Shown here one piece after another: positions 9,029 through 18,075 of a DNA stretch of 64,000 bases; within the stretch, counting starts at the first letter, position 1, and each line of letters starts with the position of its first letter. Source of the stretch: DASVFB01 sp963815965 (GTDB lineage Bacteria > Actinomycetota > Thermoleophilia > Gaiellales > Gaiellaceae); the NCBI GenBank assembly GCA_963815965.1, contig CAWFIT010000013.1:5265-69264 (forward strand), in the 5' to 3' direction. Below the pieces are notes generated by a model. That model searched no databases. It worked only from the letters and a program-made list of their open reading frames with translations, and was not told where the DNA came from. A program made the position numbers and the translations under genes.

Positions 9029-9732
9029 CAGACGAACAGACGCCGATCGTCCTACCCGACGACCCGAGCTTCGGTCCCGAGGTCCAGCTCGACTACCCCG
9101 GCTATCGCTCGACGCGGCTGCGCGCGCCGAACCGGCCGCTCGTCTCGCTGCCGGAGGAGCTCCACGATCTCGAGGGCCCGGTCTTCGGCGACGATGCGCT
9201 CGACGAGCTTGACAGCGATCTCACGCGACAGCACGCCGGCGACCCGCTCGGCGAGCGGATCATCGTCACCGGGCGCGTCTGCGACGAGAACGGGCGCGCG
9301 ATCCGCGGCGCCCTCGTCGAGGTCTGGCAGGCGAACGCCGCAGGCCGTTACCACCACGAGGTCGACCGGCATCCCGCGCCGCTGGACCCGAACTTCTCCG
9401 GCGCCGGGCGCTGCCTGACCGACGACGAGGGCCGCTACCGCTTCGTCACGGTCAAGCCCGGCGCCTATCCCTGGGGAAACCACGAGAACGCGTGGCGTCC
9501 GGCGCACATTCACTTCTCGATCTTCGGGCGCCTCTTCACACAGCGCCTGGTGACGCAGATGTACTTTCCCGGCGATCCGCTGTTCGCGTACGACCCGATC
9601 TTCAACGCGGTGCGCGACCCGAAGGCGCGCGGGCTCCTCGTCGCGCGGTTCGACCTCGAGACAACCACGCCCGAGTGGGCGCTCGGCTTCCAGTGGGACA
9701 TCGTCCTCGGCGCAACCCCGGTGGAGACGTGA
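9019..9732 (+). CDS. pcaH: Protocatechuate 3,4-dioxygenase, beta subunit
   Basis: This is the intradiol dioxygenase subunit that holds the catalytic Fe(III) and cleaves protocatechuate to 3-carboxy-cis,cis-muconate. The four iron ligands are visible: Tyr in AAGRYHHEVD, Tyr in GAYPWGNHENAW, and the two His in RPAHIHFS. The protein is 237 residues, the usual PcaH length, with the C-terminal FDLETTTPEWALGFQWDIVL typical of the subunit. Start is GTG 9019; a second GTG at 9025 would give the 4-nt overlap seen elsewhere in the operon and is equally possible. It pairs with pcaG immediately downstream. Confidence 0.95.
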   Translation: MAVTDEQTPIVLPDDPSFGPEVQLDYPGYRSTRLRAPNRPLVSLPEELHDLEGPVFGDDALDELDSDLTRQHAGDPLGERIIVTGRVCDENGRAIRGALVEVWQANAAGRYHHEVDRHPAPLDPNFSGAGRCLTDDEGRYRFVTVKPGAYPWGNHENAWRPAHIHFSIFGRLFTQRLVTQMYFPGDPLFAYDPIFNAVRDPKARGLLVARFDLETTTPEWALGFQWDIVLGATPVET

Positions 9733-10157
9733 CGCTGCCGCGCACACCCTCGCAGACGGTCGGCCCCTACTACGAGATCGGCCTCTGCCGCCGCTCGGAG
9801 AACGAGCTCGTTCCGCCGGGAGAACCGAGCGCCGTGCGGCTGACCGGTCAGCTGCTCGACGGCGACGAGGTACCGGTGAGCGACGGCGTGATCGAGCTCT
9901 GGGACGCCGAGAACCGCCGTTGGGGACGATGTGGCACCGATGGCGACGGCCGCTTTTCGTTTGTCGTCGGCGGGGTGCCCCACCTCGAGGTCTACGTCTT
10001 CGCGCGCGGGTTGCTCAAGCACCAGCTGACGCGGATCTACTTCCCCGACGCGGCGAACGGGGCGCCGCCGACGCTCGTCGCCGAACAGGAGGACGGCGGG
10101 CTTCGTTTCGACATTCGTCTCCAGGGCGAGCGGCAGACGGTGTTCTTTGCCGTTTGA
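9729..10157 (+). CDS. pcaG: Protocatechuate 3,4-dioxygenase, alpha subunit (compact)
   Basis: This non-iron-binding alpha subunit shapes the active site beside PcaH. TPSQTVGPYYEIGL at the N-terminus, GVIELWDAENRRWGRCGTD and VYVFARGLLKHQLTRIYFPD are characteristic. At 142 residues it is clearly shorter than common PcaG proteins, which are around 170-200. The loop between IELW and GRCGTD and the loop before HLEVYVFARG are both missing, with no frame break. The GTG at 9729 overlaps the pcaH stop. Despite its size, all core strands seem present, so it is probably functional. Confidence 0.9.
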   Translation: MTLPRTPSQTVGPYYEIGLCRRSENELVPPGEPSAVRLTGQLLDGDEVPVSDGVIELWDAENRRWGRCGTDGDGRFSFVVGGVPHLEVYVFARGLLKHQLTRIYFPDAANGAPPTLVAEQEDGGLRFDIRLQGERQTVFFAV

Positions 10158-11259
10158 CGCGCTGTTCGTCCCGGACGAGCTGCGCGCGGCCGTCAACGAC
10201 GACGCGTGGTTGCGGGCGATGCTCACCGCCGAGCGTGCACTCGCGCGCGCCCAATCGCAGCCGGTCGGGGACGACGTTTTCACAGTGGAAGGTCTGGATG
10301 TAGGCGAGCTCGCACGCGAAGGCCGGCGCGCCGGCAATCCCGTGGAGCCGCTCGTGCGCAGGCTCCGAGAGCGATCGGAGCACGTCCACCACGGCGCGAC
10401 GAGCCAGGACATCCTCGACACCGCTGCGGCGCTCGTCGCACGCGACGCGACGACGATCATCCTCGCTGAGCTCGACGGCGTCGCCGCTGCCTGCGCCAAG
10501 CTCGCCGACGAGCATCGAGCAACCATCACAGCTGCGCGCACGCTGCTGCAGCAAGCTGTGCCGACGACCTTCGGCCTAAAGGCCGCGAGCTGGCTCGTCG
10601 GCGTCGTGCACGCGCGCGAGCGTCTCGCGGCTGCGCGCCTTCCCGCGCAACTCGGCGGCGCTGGAGGGACGCTCGCCGCGCTCGGCGACACGGGCATCGA
10701 AGTGCTCAGCTCGTATGCGAAGGAGCTCGACCTGTCCGAGCCGGTGGTCCCGTGGCATACACGTCGTCTCCCGCTCGCCGAGCTCGGCGCGTCACTCGCC
10801 GTCGCCGCCGGGTTTTGCGCGAAGATCGCGCTCGATCTCGAGCTCCTCGCGCAGACGGAGGTCGGCGAGGTGCGGCTTCCCGACGACGGCAGGTCGTCCA
10901 CGATGCCGCACAAGCGCAATCCCGTTGGCCCGGTGCTCACACGCGCCTGTGCAGAGCACGTCCGGGCAGCGGCCGGTGTCCTTCTGCACCTGGAGCACGA
11001 GCACGAGCGTGCGGCCGGCGCCTGGCATGCGGAATGGAAGGCGCTCTCCGACGCGCTCGCCTACACGGGTGGTGCGGCGGCGTCGCTGCGTAAAACGCTG
11101 GAGCGCCTCGAGGTCGACGTCGACCGAATGCGCTCGAACCTGCGCGCAGAGGCGCTTTCGGAAGCCGAGCGGTTCGCGCCGGAAGCGCGTGAGCCGGAGG
11201 ACTATCTCGGCTCCGCGGAGGTGTTTGTCGACCGCGCGCTCGCGTTCTATCGTCGATGA
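10147..11259 (+). CDS. pcaB: 3-carboxy-cis,cis-muconate cycloisomerase
   Basis: This fumarase/aspartase-superfamily enzyme lactonises 3-carboxy-cis,cis-muconate to 4-carboxymuconolactone. The signature loop SSTMPHKRNPVGP is intact near residue 255, preceded by the conserved HHGATSQDILDTA and by TLLQQAVPTTFGLKAA. Length is 370 residues, shorter at the C-terminus than the ~450-residue proteobacterial enzymes, as is usual in actinobacteria. The start is TTG 10147, giving an 11-nt overlap with pcaG. The ATG of pcaD overlaps its stop. Confidence 0.93.
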   Translation: MPFDALFVPDELRAAVNDDAWLRAMLTAERALARAQSQPVGDDVFTVEGLDVGELAREGRRAGNPVEPLVRRLRERSEHVHHGATSQDILDTAAALVARDATTIILAELDGVAAACAKLADEHRATITAARTLLQQAVPTTFGLKAASWLVGVVHARERLAAARLPAQLGGAGGTLAALGDTGIEVLSSYAKELDLSEPVVPWHTRRLPLAELGASLAVAAGFCAKIALDLELLAQTEVGEVRLPDDGRSSTMPHKRNPVGPVLTRACAEHVRAAAGVLLHLEHEHERAAGAWHAEWKALSDALAYTGGAAASLRKTLERLEVDVDRMRSNLRAEALSEAERFAPEAREPEDYLGSAEVFVDRALAFYRR

Positions 11260-11944
11260 GGACCGTCGTTCTCTCCGGATCACTCGGTGCGACCAGCGAG
11301 ATGTGGGACGCGCAGGCCGACGCGTTGCGCGACTTCGATGTCGTGCGCATTGACCATCCAGGTCACGACGGTGAGCCGATGATCGAGGTTCGCGACGTCC
11401 GCGACCTCGCGCGCCGCGTGTTGGACACGGTGCAGAGCGAGCGGTTTTCCTTCATCGGCCTCTCGCTCGGGGGTGCCGTCGGCATGCAGCTCGCGCTCGA
11501 CGCGCCCGAACGGCTCGATCGGCTCGTGCTCGCGTGCACGTCGGCGCGGTTCGGCGATGCGCAAGGGTGGGACGAGCGCATCGAGCTCGTTCGCGCGCGC
11601 GGTATGGAAGCGGTCGCCGACGTCGTTCTGCCGCGCTGGTTTACACCGGCGTTCGGCGACGTGCAACGCTTTCGCGCGATGTTCCTCGCCATGCCGCCGG
11701 AGACATACGTGCGCTACTGCGAGATCCTGCGCGAGTTCGACCTGCGCGGCGAACTCGGCGCGATCGAAGCGCCTACGCTCGCGGTCGCAGGCGCGGAGGA
11801 TCCCACGTCGCCGCCGGAGCAGGTCGAGCGCTCGCGGCCGAGATCCCGAACGCAAGCTTCGTCTCGATCCCGCGCGCCGCGCACATGGCGAATGTCGAGC
11901 GCCCGAACGAGTTCAACGACGCGCTGCGCGCGCACCTCGGATGA
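11256..11944 (+). CDS. pcaD: 3-oxoadipate enol-lactonase (one frameshift)
   Basis: This alpha/beta hydrolase opens 3-oxoadipate enol-lactone. The nucleophile elbow is GLSLGGAVG, the acid is in AGAEDPTSPP, and the catalytic His is in IPRAAHMANVERP. The frame breaks at about 11827 after PPEQV by loss of one base. The His and the last ~35 residues (LAAEIPNASFVSI onward) continue in the other frame to the TGA at 11944. All catalytic residues survive, which argues for a sequence error. If real, the truncated product would lack the His and be inactive. The start overlaps pcaB and the stop overlaps pcaC (ATGA). Confidence 0.88.
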
Positions 11945-12315
11945 CGGACGACGCGCACGAGCGCGGCATGCGCATCCGCCGGGAGGTACTCGGCGACGAG
12001 CACGTCGATCGAGCGGTCGAACGTACGACGGACGAGACCGCCGACTTTCAGGACTTCATCACCCGCTATGCGTGGGGCGAGATCTGGTCGCGCCCCGGCC
12101 TTGACCGGCGAACGCGCAGCTGCATCACGCTGACCGCGCTGGTCGCGCTCGGCCGCTTCGACGAGCTCGCGATGCACATCCGCGGAGCACGCCGGAACGG
12201 TCTCTCGACGAAGGAGATCGGCGAGGTGCTCTTGCACTCCGCCGTCTACTGCGGCGTCCCGGCCGCGAACAGCGCGTTCCAGGTTTTCCAACGCGTGCTC
12301 GACGAAGGCGATTGA
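11941..12315 (+). CDS. pcaC: 4-carboxymuconolactone decarboxylase
   Basis: This 124-residue AhpD-fold protein decarboxylates 4-carboxymuconolactone to the enol-lactone. The core segment FQDFITRYAWGEIWSRPGL, then RSCITLTALVALGRFDELAMH and EVLLHSAVYCGVPAANSAF, is diagnostic of stand-alone PcaC. The ATG at 11941 overlaps the pcaD stop by 4 nt. In many actinobacteria pcaD and pcaC are fused as pcaL. Here they are separate but adjacent and overlapping. Confidence 0.94.
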   Translation: MTDDAHERGMRIRREVLGDEHVDRAVERTTDETADFQDFITRYAWGEIWSRPGLDRRTRSCITLTALVALGRFDELAMHIRGARRNGLSTKEIGEVLLHSAVYCGVPAANSAFQVFQRVLDEGD

Positions 12316-13484
12316 GAACGCAGGTCGGAATCGTCGGCGCCGGCCCCGCCGGGCTCACGCTCGCGCGCCTGCTCGAGGTCAACGGCATTGAGAGCGTCGT
12401 GCTCGAGAATCGCAGTCGCGAATACGTCGAGCACCGCATCCGCGCGGGCGTTCTCGAGCAGGGCACCGTCGACCTTTTGCGGGACGCCGGCGTCGGCGAG
12501 CGCATGGACCGCGAGGGAATCGTCCACCACGGCATCAACCTGCAGTTCGACGGCGAGCGCCATTACGTGCCGCTTACCGACCTCAGCGGCGGGAAGTCGA
12601 TGGTGATCTACGGCCAGACGGAGGTCGTCAAAGATCTCGTTGCCGCGCGACTCGAGAGCGGCCTGCCGCTGCTGTTCGAGGTCAAGGACGTCCGCGTCGA
12701 CGAGATCGAAACGGAACGGCCGCGCATCCGCTTCAGTCACGACGGCGCCGCGCACGAGCTCGAGTGCGACGTCCTCGCCGGCTGCGACGGCTTCCACGGC
12801 GTCTGCCGCCCGAGCATTCCGGCCGGCGTGATTAGCACGTTCGAGCGCGAGTACTCGTTCGGCTGGCTGGGCATCCTGGCCGCGGTCGCGCCGTCGATGG
12901 ACGAGCTCGTGTACGTCCACCACGAGCGCGGCTTCGCGCTGCTGTCGCTGCGCTCGCCGGAGTTGTCGCGCTACTACGTCCAGTGCGGCGCGGACGAGTC
13001 GATCGACGAATGGCCGGACGAGCGGATCTGGGACGAGCTGCAGCGCCGGAGCGCGCTCGAGGGCTGGACGCTGCATGAGGGGCCAGTGCTCGAGAAGGGC
13101 ATCACCGGCATGCGCAGTTTCGTCGCGGAACCAATGCAGCACGGCCGGCTCTTCCTCGCCGGCGACGCGGCGCACATCGTTCCGCCGACGGGCGCCAAGG
13201 GATTGAACCTTGCGATCGCCGACGTGCGTACGCTCGCGGAGGCGATCCTCGACTGGTGCGCGACCGGGAGCACGACAGCGCTCGATTCGTACTCCGCAAC
13301 ATGCCTGCGGCGCGTCTGGCGTGCAGAGCACTTCTCGTACTGGATGACGCTGATGCTGCACAAGCTCGACGGCGACGACCCATTCGACGCGAAGCTTCAG
13401 CTCTCGCAGCTGCGCTACTTCACGAGTTCCGTGGCCGCAGCGACATCGCTCGCCGAAAATTACGTCGGACTGACCACGCTGTAG
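12312..13484 (+). CDS. pobA: 4-hydroxybenzoate 3-monooxygenase
   Basis: This single-component FAD monooxygenase hydroxylates 4-hydroxybenzoate to protocatechuate with NAD(P)H and O2. The dinucleotide fold starts at GIVGAGPAGLTLARLL. The class A motifs are in AGCDGFHGVCR (DG) and LAGDAAHIVPPTGAKGLN (GD). HRIRAGVLEQGTVDLLR near residue 40 is typical of PobA. Length is 390 residues, as expected. The TTG start overlaps the pcaC stop, making it the ninth overlapping gene of the operon. It links the upstream aldehyde step to the ring-cleavage enzymes. Confidence 0.94.
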   Translation: MRTQVGIVGAGPAGLTLARLLEVNGIESVVLENRSREYVEHRIRAGVLEQGTVDLLRDAGVGERMDREGIVHHGINLQFDGERHYVPLTDLSGGKSMVIYGQTEVVKDLVAARLESGLPLLFEVKDVRVDEIETERPRIRFSHDGAAHELECDVLAGCDGFHGVCRPSIPAGVISTFEREYSFGWLGILAAVAPSMDELVYVHHERGFALLSLRSPELSRYYVQCGADESIDEWPDERIWDELQRRSALEGWTLHEGPVLEKGITGMRSFVAEPMQHGRLFLAGDAAHIVPPTGAKGLNLAIADVRTLAEAILDWCATGSTTALDSYSATCLRRVWRAEHFSYWMTLMLHKLDGDDPFDAKLQLSQLRYFTSSVAAATSLAENYVGLTTL

Positions 13485-13524
13485 CTCGACTTCGAGATGT
13501 ACTGCCTAAGCCGCGGCTAAGCCG

Positions 13525-13552
13525 CTCGGTCGCGCACGTGTCTACGACCGAG
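13525..13552. terminator. Possible terminator hairpin between pobA and the cyclase
   Basis: CTCGGTCG (13525-13532) and CGACCGAG (13545-13552) form a perfect 8-bp inverted repeat. It overlaps the last codons of the minus-strand cyclase, and a small GCGGC-TAA-GCCGC hairpin lies just before it. It lies 40 nt after the pobA stop. No T-run is present. Confidence 0.35.
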
Positions 13553-14663
13553 ATAGCTCGGCTGCCGTCTCGCGCACTGCGACGACGTTGAATGCCGAGA
13601 CTGGGCGCTGGAAGCCCTTGAGCGTCACCTCGCCGATCGGCTCCACCTCAATGTCGTCCTCGACCTCGGCATAGAGGCGCTGCTCGATCAGGATCTGCCC
13701 GGCCGTCGCCTCGTCGGCGAGCCGCGACGCGAGGTTCGTCACCGCGCCGATCGCCGCATAGTCGGAGCGGCCCTCGAAGCCGACCTCCCCGCAGGTTGCA
13801 TAGCCAAGCGCTATGCCGGCGCCGAAGTCGAGGTCGTAGCCGCGCTTTCTCCATCGCGGCGTCAGCTCGGCCATCTCCTCGCGTAGCGCGGAACCGAGCC
13901 GCAAAGCCCGAAGCGCGGCGTCGGGGACCTCGATCGGGTCGTTGAAGAAGAGCTGGACTCCATCGCCCTCGATGAAGCCGACGGTCGCGTCGAACCTCCT
14001 GACGAGACGGCCGATCGTCTCGTGGAACTCGCCGAGCACCCGCATTAGCTCTTCGGGCTCGACCGAGTCGACGAAGCTCGTCCAGCCGCGGAGGTCGGCG
14101 AAGAACATTGCGACCTGCCGACGATGGCTGGACAGGATCGACTCGTCCCCCGACGAGACGATCGCCTTGGCAAGTTGGGGCGAGAGGAATCGCTGCAGAC
14201 GCTGCAACCGTTCGAGCTCCTCGACCTGCGTCCGCACGCGTTCTTCGAGCGTCCGGTTCAGCTCGTTGATCGTGTCGTGGTAGCGCTTGATCCTGAGCAG
14301 CGACCGGACTCGCGCGAGCAGCTCGTCGTGGTTGAACGGCTTTGCAATGAAGTCGTCCGCACCAGCCTCGATCCCCTTCGTCCTCTCAGGGCCGGCACTC
14401 GCAGTGAGCATGATCACCGGCAGCACGGCCGTCTCCTCGCGATCGCGGAGCCGGCGGCAGACGGCGTAACCGTCCATCTGCGGCATCACGACGTCGAGCA
14501 GCACAAGGTCCGGCTTCTCGGACTGGGCGAGCTCGAGGCCGGCAAGGCCGTCGCCGGCCGAGATCACGTCGTAGCCGCGGGGCGCGAGCACGGCCTCGAG
14601 CAGGCGCACGTTCTCGGGGACGTCGTCCACCACGAGGATCCTGGCTCCGGCGTCGCCGCTCAT
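13542..14663 (-). CDS. Receiver domain-class III adenylate/guanylate cyclase
   Basis: This 373-residue protein has an N-terminal receiver domain (residues 8-125, phospho-acceptor Asp in LVLLDVVMPQMDG, Lys in IAKPFNHDEL). A coiled-coil linker follows (about 130-165, rich in ELNRTLEERV), then a class III nucleotide cyclase domain (about 185-360). Both metal-binding Asp are visible, in MFFADLRGWTSF and EGDGVQLFFNDP. The Lys normally found shortly before the second metal Asp (as in KFIGDG) is Phe here, so specificity cannot be called. Its ATG overlaps the stop of the upstream receiver gene (ATGA). Phosphorylation by the operon's kinase would couple a ligand signal to cyclic-nucleotide synthesis. 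Confidence 0.9.
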   Translation of the reverse strand: MSGDAGARILVVDDVPENVRLLEAVLAPRGYDVISAGDGLAGLELAQSEKPDLVLLDVVMPQMDGYAVCRRLRDREETAVLPVIMLTASAGPERTKGIEAGADDFIAKPFNHDELLARVRSLLRIKRYHDTINELNRTLEERVRTQVEELERLQRLQRFLSPQLAKAIVSSGDESILSSHRRQVAMFFADLRGWTSFVDSVEPEELMRVLGEFHETIGRLVRRFDATVGFIEGDGVQLFFNDPIEVPDAALRALRLGSALREEMAELTPRWRKRGYDLDFGAGIALGYATCGEVGFEGRSDYAAIGAVTNLASRLADEATAGQILIEQRLYAEVEDDIEVEPIGEVTLKGFQRPVSAFNVVAVRETAAELSRS

Positions 14664-15042
14664 CGACCGTCTCCGTCGCAGTGCTCCTGCACCGCGCCGA
14701 CGAGCTCGACGATGTTCACCGGCTTGGAGACGTAGCCGTCGAAGCCTGCGGCCAGGAATCGTTCGCGGTCTCCCTCCATCGCCTGTGCGGTCAGGGCGAG
14801 CACGGGTATCGACGCGGTGCGCGCGTTGGCACGCAGCCGACCGAGCGCCTCGACACCGTCGATGTCCGGCAGCTGGATATCCATGAGCACGAGATGCGGG
14901 TCCGTGCTCGATTGCCAGCTCGACGGCCTGCGCCGCCGGTCGTCGCCTCCATAGTGCGATACCCGCTCGCCTCGAGGACGTCGCGGAACAGCTTCATGTT
15001 CTTCTCGTTGTCCTCGACAACGAGGATCCGCTCGCCGGCCAT
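14660..15042 (-). CDS. Single-domain response regulator (frameshift)
   Basis: This is a CheY-like receiver of about 127 residues. It begins GERILVVEDNEKNMKLFRDV, keeps the acceptor Asp in HLVLMDIQLPDIDG, the switch Thr in LALTAQAM and Lys in YVSKPVNIVEL. Between the N-terminal third and the Asp segment (about 14920-14935) the frame shifts, so the gene length is not a multiple of three. Both halves are highly conserved. It starts 2 nt after the kinase stop and ends overlapping the cyclase start, so kinase, receiver and cyclase form one unit. No output domain is present, so it is likely a phosphorelay intermediate. Confidence 0.85.
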
Positions 15043-15044
15043 CG

Positions 15045-16932
15045 CTACGCACCTCCCGTGGGCAGCGTGAACACGAAGGTGCTCCCGTGGCCGAGCTCGC
15101 TGTCGACCCAGATCCGGCCGCCGTGCAGCTCGACCAGCCGTTTCGACAGGGCGAGGCCAAGGCCGGTTCCCTCGCGTTGCTCGACGCCCGCCTCGGTCTG
15201 CTGGAACTCCTCGAAGATCCGTTCGTGATCCGCCGCGGCGATGCCCGGCCCGGTGTCGGCGACCGAGACCCGCACCTCGCCGTTGGCGCGCGCCGCACTC
15301 ACGTCGACGGCGCCCCCGGCCGGCGTGAACTTCACCGCGTTCGAGAGGAGGTTGAAGATCACCTGCCTGATCCGGCGCTCGTCGCCCGTCGACGACGTCC
15401 GCGTCCGGAAGCGCGCGTGAGCGCGACCTCGACGCCGTCCCTCGTCGCCCGCTCGCGCACCATCACCAGGCCGCCCTCGAGAGCCTCCCGGAGCGAGAAC
15501 GGCGCAACCTCGAGCTCGACCTGCCCGGCTTCGACCTTGGACAGGTCGAGGATGTCGTTGATCAGCGCCAGCAGGTGGTGGGCCGAGGTGAGGATGTCGT
15601 CGAGGTACTCCGCCTGCTTCTCGTTGACGTCGCCGAACAGCCTTTCGCGCAGCACCTGCGAGAAGCCGAGGATCGCGTTCAGCGGCGTCCGCAGCTCGTG
15701 CGACATGTTGGCCAGGAACTCCGACTTGTGCCGGCTCGCAGCCTCGAGCTCGCGGCTCTTCTCGTCGAGATCGCTCAGTGCCGTGGCGAGCTCCTGGGTC
15801 CGCTCCTGGACCTTCTGCTCGAGGCTCGAGTACGACTCCTCGAGTTGCGCAGCCATGCGATTGAACTCCTCGGCGAGCGCCCCGAGCTCGTCGTTGCTCG
15901 GGATCTCGATGCGCTGGTTGAGCGAGCCGGAGCCGATCTTCGCAGCCGCAGTCTGGATCGACTCGATCGGCCGGACGAGCCTGCGGGCAAGCAGGACGCT
16001 GGTGGCGATCGCCAGGATGAGGAAGGCGACGAGCAGCAGCGCGGTGCGCCAGATCGCCGCCTTGAGAGGCGCGAGCACCTCACTCAGCGGCTCCTCGACG
16101 AAGACGCGCCAGCCGGAGCTGGCTCGATCGTCTGGAACGCGCTGAGCACCTTCGTCCCATTCTGGTCGTGCCCGCTCGAATCGGCGGACGCCTTCGCTGA
16201 CCCGCGGAGCGCTGCTCGAACCTGCGGAAGCTTGGCGAAGTTCGTGTGCTGGAGCACGAGGTTGGTGATCGGATGAGTAATGAGGAAGCCGCGTGAATCG
16301 ACGGCGTATGCATATCCCGTCGTTCCGACGCGCGCCCGGTCGATGACGTCCGCGAACGAAGCTGAGGTCGATCTCGGCCACAACGACGCCGCGTCCGGCG
16401 CCGCGCTCGGCCACGGAGATCGTCATGTGGGGCCGCGAGCCGCGCTGGAAGTAGACGCGACCGAAATACCGGTGCTTCGCCCGCGCACGGATGAACTCCG
16501 CGCTTCGCGAGAGATCGAGTCCCGTTGCCGATCCGGTCCAACTCCAGGGGTGAGGTGCGGACCTGCTCTTTCCCGCTCGCGTCCAGGTAGCTCAGCTGGC
16601 TGACGAGCTCGTCCCGGTCGAGCAAGCCTTGGAAGTCTTGATTCCGCTCCGCCAGTCCCGCTGCGCCCTCGCTCGATCGTCGGCTGGGCGACGGCGTCGA
16701 GCTCCAGCAGGAGCTTCTGCATCAGCTGCTCGATGGAGGTGGCGGCGGAGGACGCCTTGTCCCGCTCCACACGGGTCAGAGCTCTCTTGCTGTCCTGGTA
16801 GGAGAAGTAGAGCTCGGTGAGCCCGACCGACACGATCGCCGCGGCGACGAGCGTCACCACGACCACGGCGTACTTCCAGATCAGGCGTCGGTGCGGCCGC
16901 GCGGGCGCTTCCACGCTGCGTCCGCCCGTCAT
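15045..16932 (-). CDS. Membrane sensor histidine kinase (about five frameshifts)
   Basis: This is a transmembrane hybrid-operon kinase. The first TM segment is YAVVVVTLVAAAIVSVGL near residue 20. A Cache-like extracellular domain follows (segments QLSYLDASGKEQVRTSPLEL, TISVAERGAGRGVVVAEIDL, RVGTTGYAYAVDSRGFLITH). Then come the second TM (ALLLVAFLILAIATSVLLA), HAMP, a coiled coil, HisKA with the acceptor His in LANMSHELRTPLNAI, and HATPase (FNLLSNAVKFTP, DTGPGIA, GTGLGLALSKRLVELHGG). Reading it end to end needs frame changes near 16680, 16520, 16380, 16115 and 15405. Every domain is conserved on both sides of each break, so indel errors are the simplest explanation. It follows a binding-protein lipoprotein gene by 10 nt. 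Confidence 0.82.
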
Positions 16933-16942
16933 CGTGGCTCGG

Positions 16943-17969
16943 CTACCGGTAGACCTTCTGCGCCCGGATGATCATGTCCTGCGGGAACTTGATACCGAGC
17001 CGTTCGGCGGTCTTGAGGTTGATCGCGAGCTCGACAGTCGGGACCTCCTCGACGGACTAGGTCGGCCGGCGGCGTTCCCCTGAGGATGCTGTCGACGTAA
17101 CGCGCGCCCGCTCGCCCGATCGGGACCGAGGTCAGCCCCGTACGAGAAGAGTGCTCCCTTCTGGACCCATTCCTTTCGGCGGGCCTGCACCGGTAGGTGC
17201 GCGCGCTGGGCGAGCCGAATCGTCAGAGACGTGAAGTTGAGCGCGAGCACGTTCGACAACAGAAAGGCGCCGTCGACCTCTCCGGGACGCAGCGAGCGGA
17301 AAATGCGCTTGAGATCCTTCGCACTCGACGCGTTCCGAATGTCCAGCTGGAGCGGTCGTGGCAGCTGTGCCGCGGCAGCCCGGTACTGCGGCAGGAGCCG
17401 TTTCGTCGCCGGGTCATTCGGGTCGACGAGCGTGAGCACTCGATGCAGCCCGGGCACGAGCAGCTCGTAGAGCTCCAGTTGCTTGGCGACGACATCGCGT
17501 GGGCCGAAGACGCCCGTCAGGTTTCCGCCCGGGATGACCCAGGCTCTTGACCAGGCCGTCCCGGACCGGGTCGGAAGGGTGAAGGAAGACGATGGGCACC
17601 GGATCCTTCATTCCCGCAGTCGCGTCCTGGGCGGCGTAGATGGATTGGTCCTCGAAGGCGACGATGGCGTCCACGCGCTGGCGTACGAACGCGCGCGCCT
17701 GGCCCGCCGCCTGACCCGGCTCCAGGTTCCGCCAGATCAGGTTGATGTTCTGGCCCTGTGTCCAGCCCAGTTCCTTAAGGCGGGCCTCCAGCGTCTCGAG
17801 GGATGGGGGAACGTGGTCCGTCCCGACGTGCATCAGACCGACGCGCTTGATGGGTTGGTCGGCGGAGCTCTTGGCGTTCGAGCCCACAGCCCGTGAGCAA
17901 GGCAGCCGAGAGGATGATGGCGCCGATCGCAAAGCGGGATGCTCGGAAAGAACACGTGACGATGCTCAC
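16943..17969 (-). CDS. ABC-type substrate-binding lipoprotein (TrpX-like) of a sensory operon (frameshifts)
   Basis: This is a secreted solute-binding lipoprotein. The N-terminus from the ATG at 17969 has a signal peptide with a clear lipobox (ILSAALLTGCG). The ABC_sub_bind-type fold is readable in pieces: VGLMHVGTDHVPPSLETLEA, LGWTQGQNINLIWRNLEPG, VDAIVAFEDQSIYAAQ, VPIVFLHPSDPV, VLTLVDPNDPATKRLLPQY, VDGAFLLSNVLALN and finally AINLKTAERLGIKFPQDMI. Frame changes occur near 17885, 17540, 17150 and 17050. No permease or ATPase lies nearby. The kinase gene follows 10 nt after its stop, which suggests it presents a ligand to that kinase rather than to a transporter. Confidence 0.75.
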
Positions 17970-18075
17970 GTGGCCAACCTTACGACGCGAAAGCCCGGCT
18001 GCCTACCCTGGCCGCTTCCTTTTTGCCGGGGTGCTGGCACACCACTCGGCGGAGGCTGCGCCCACGAGGGAGCGA

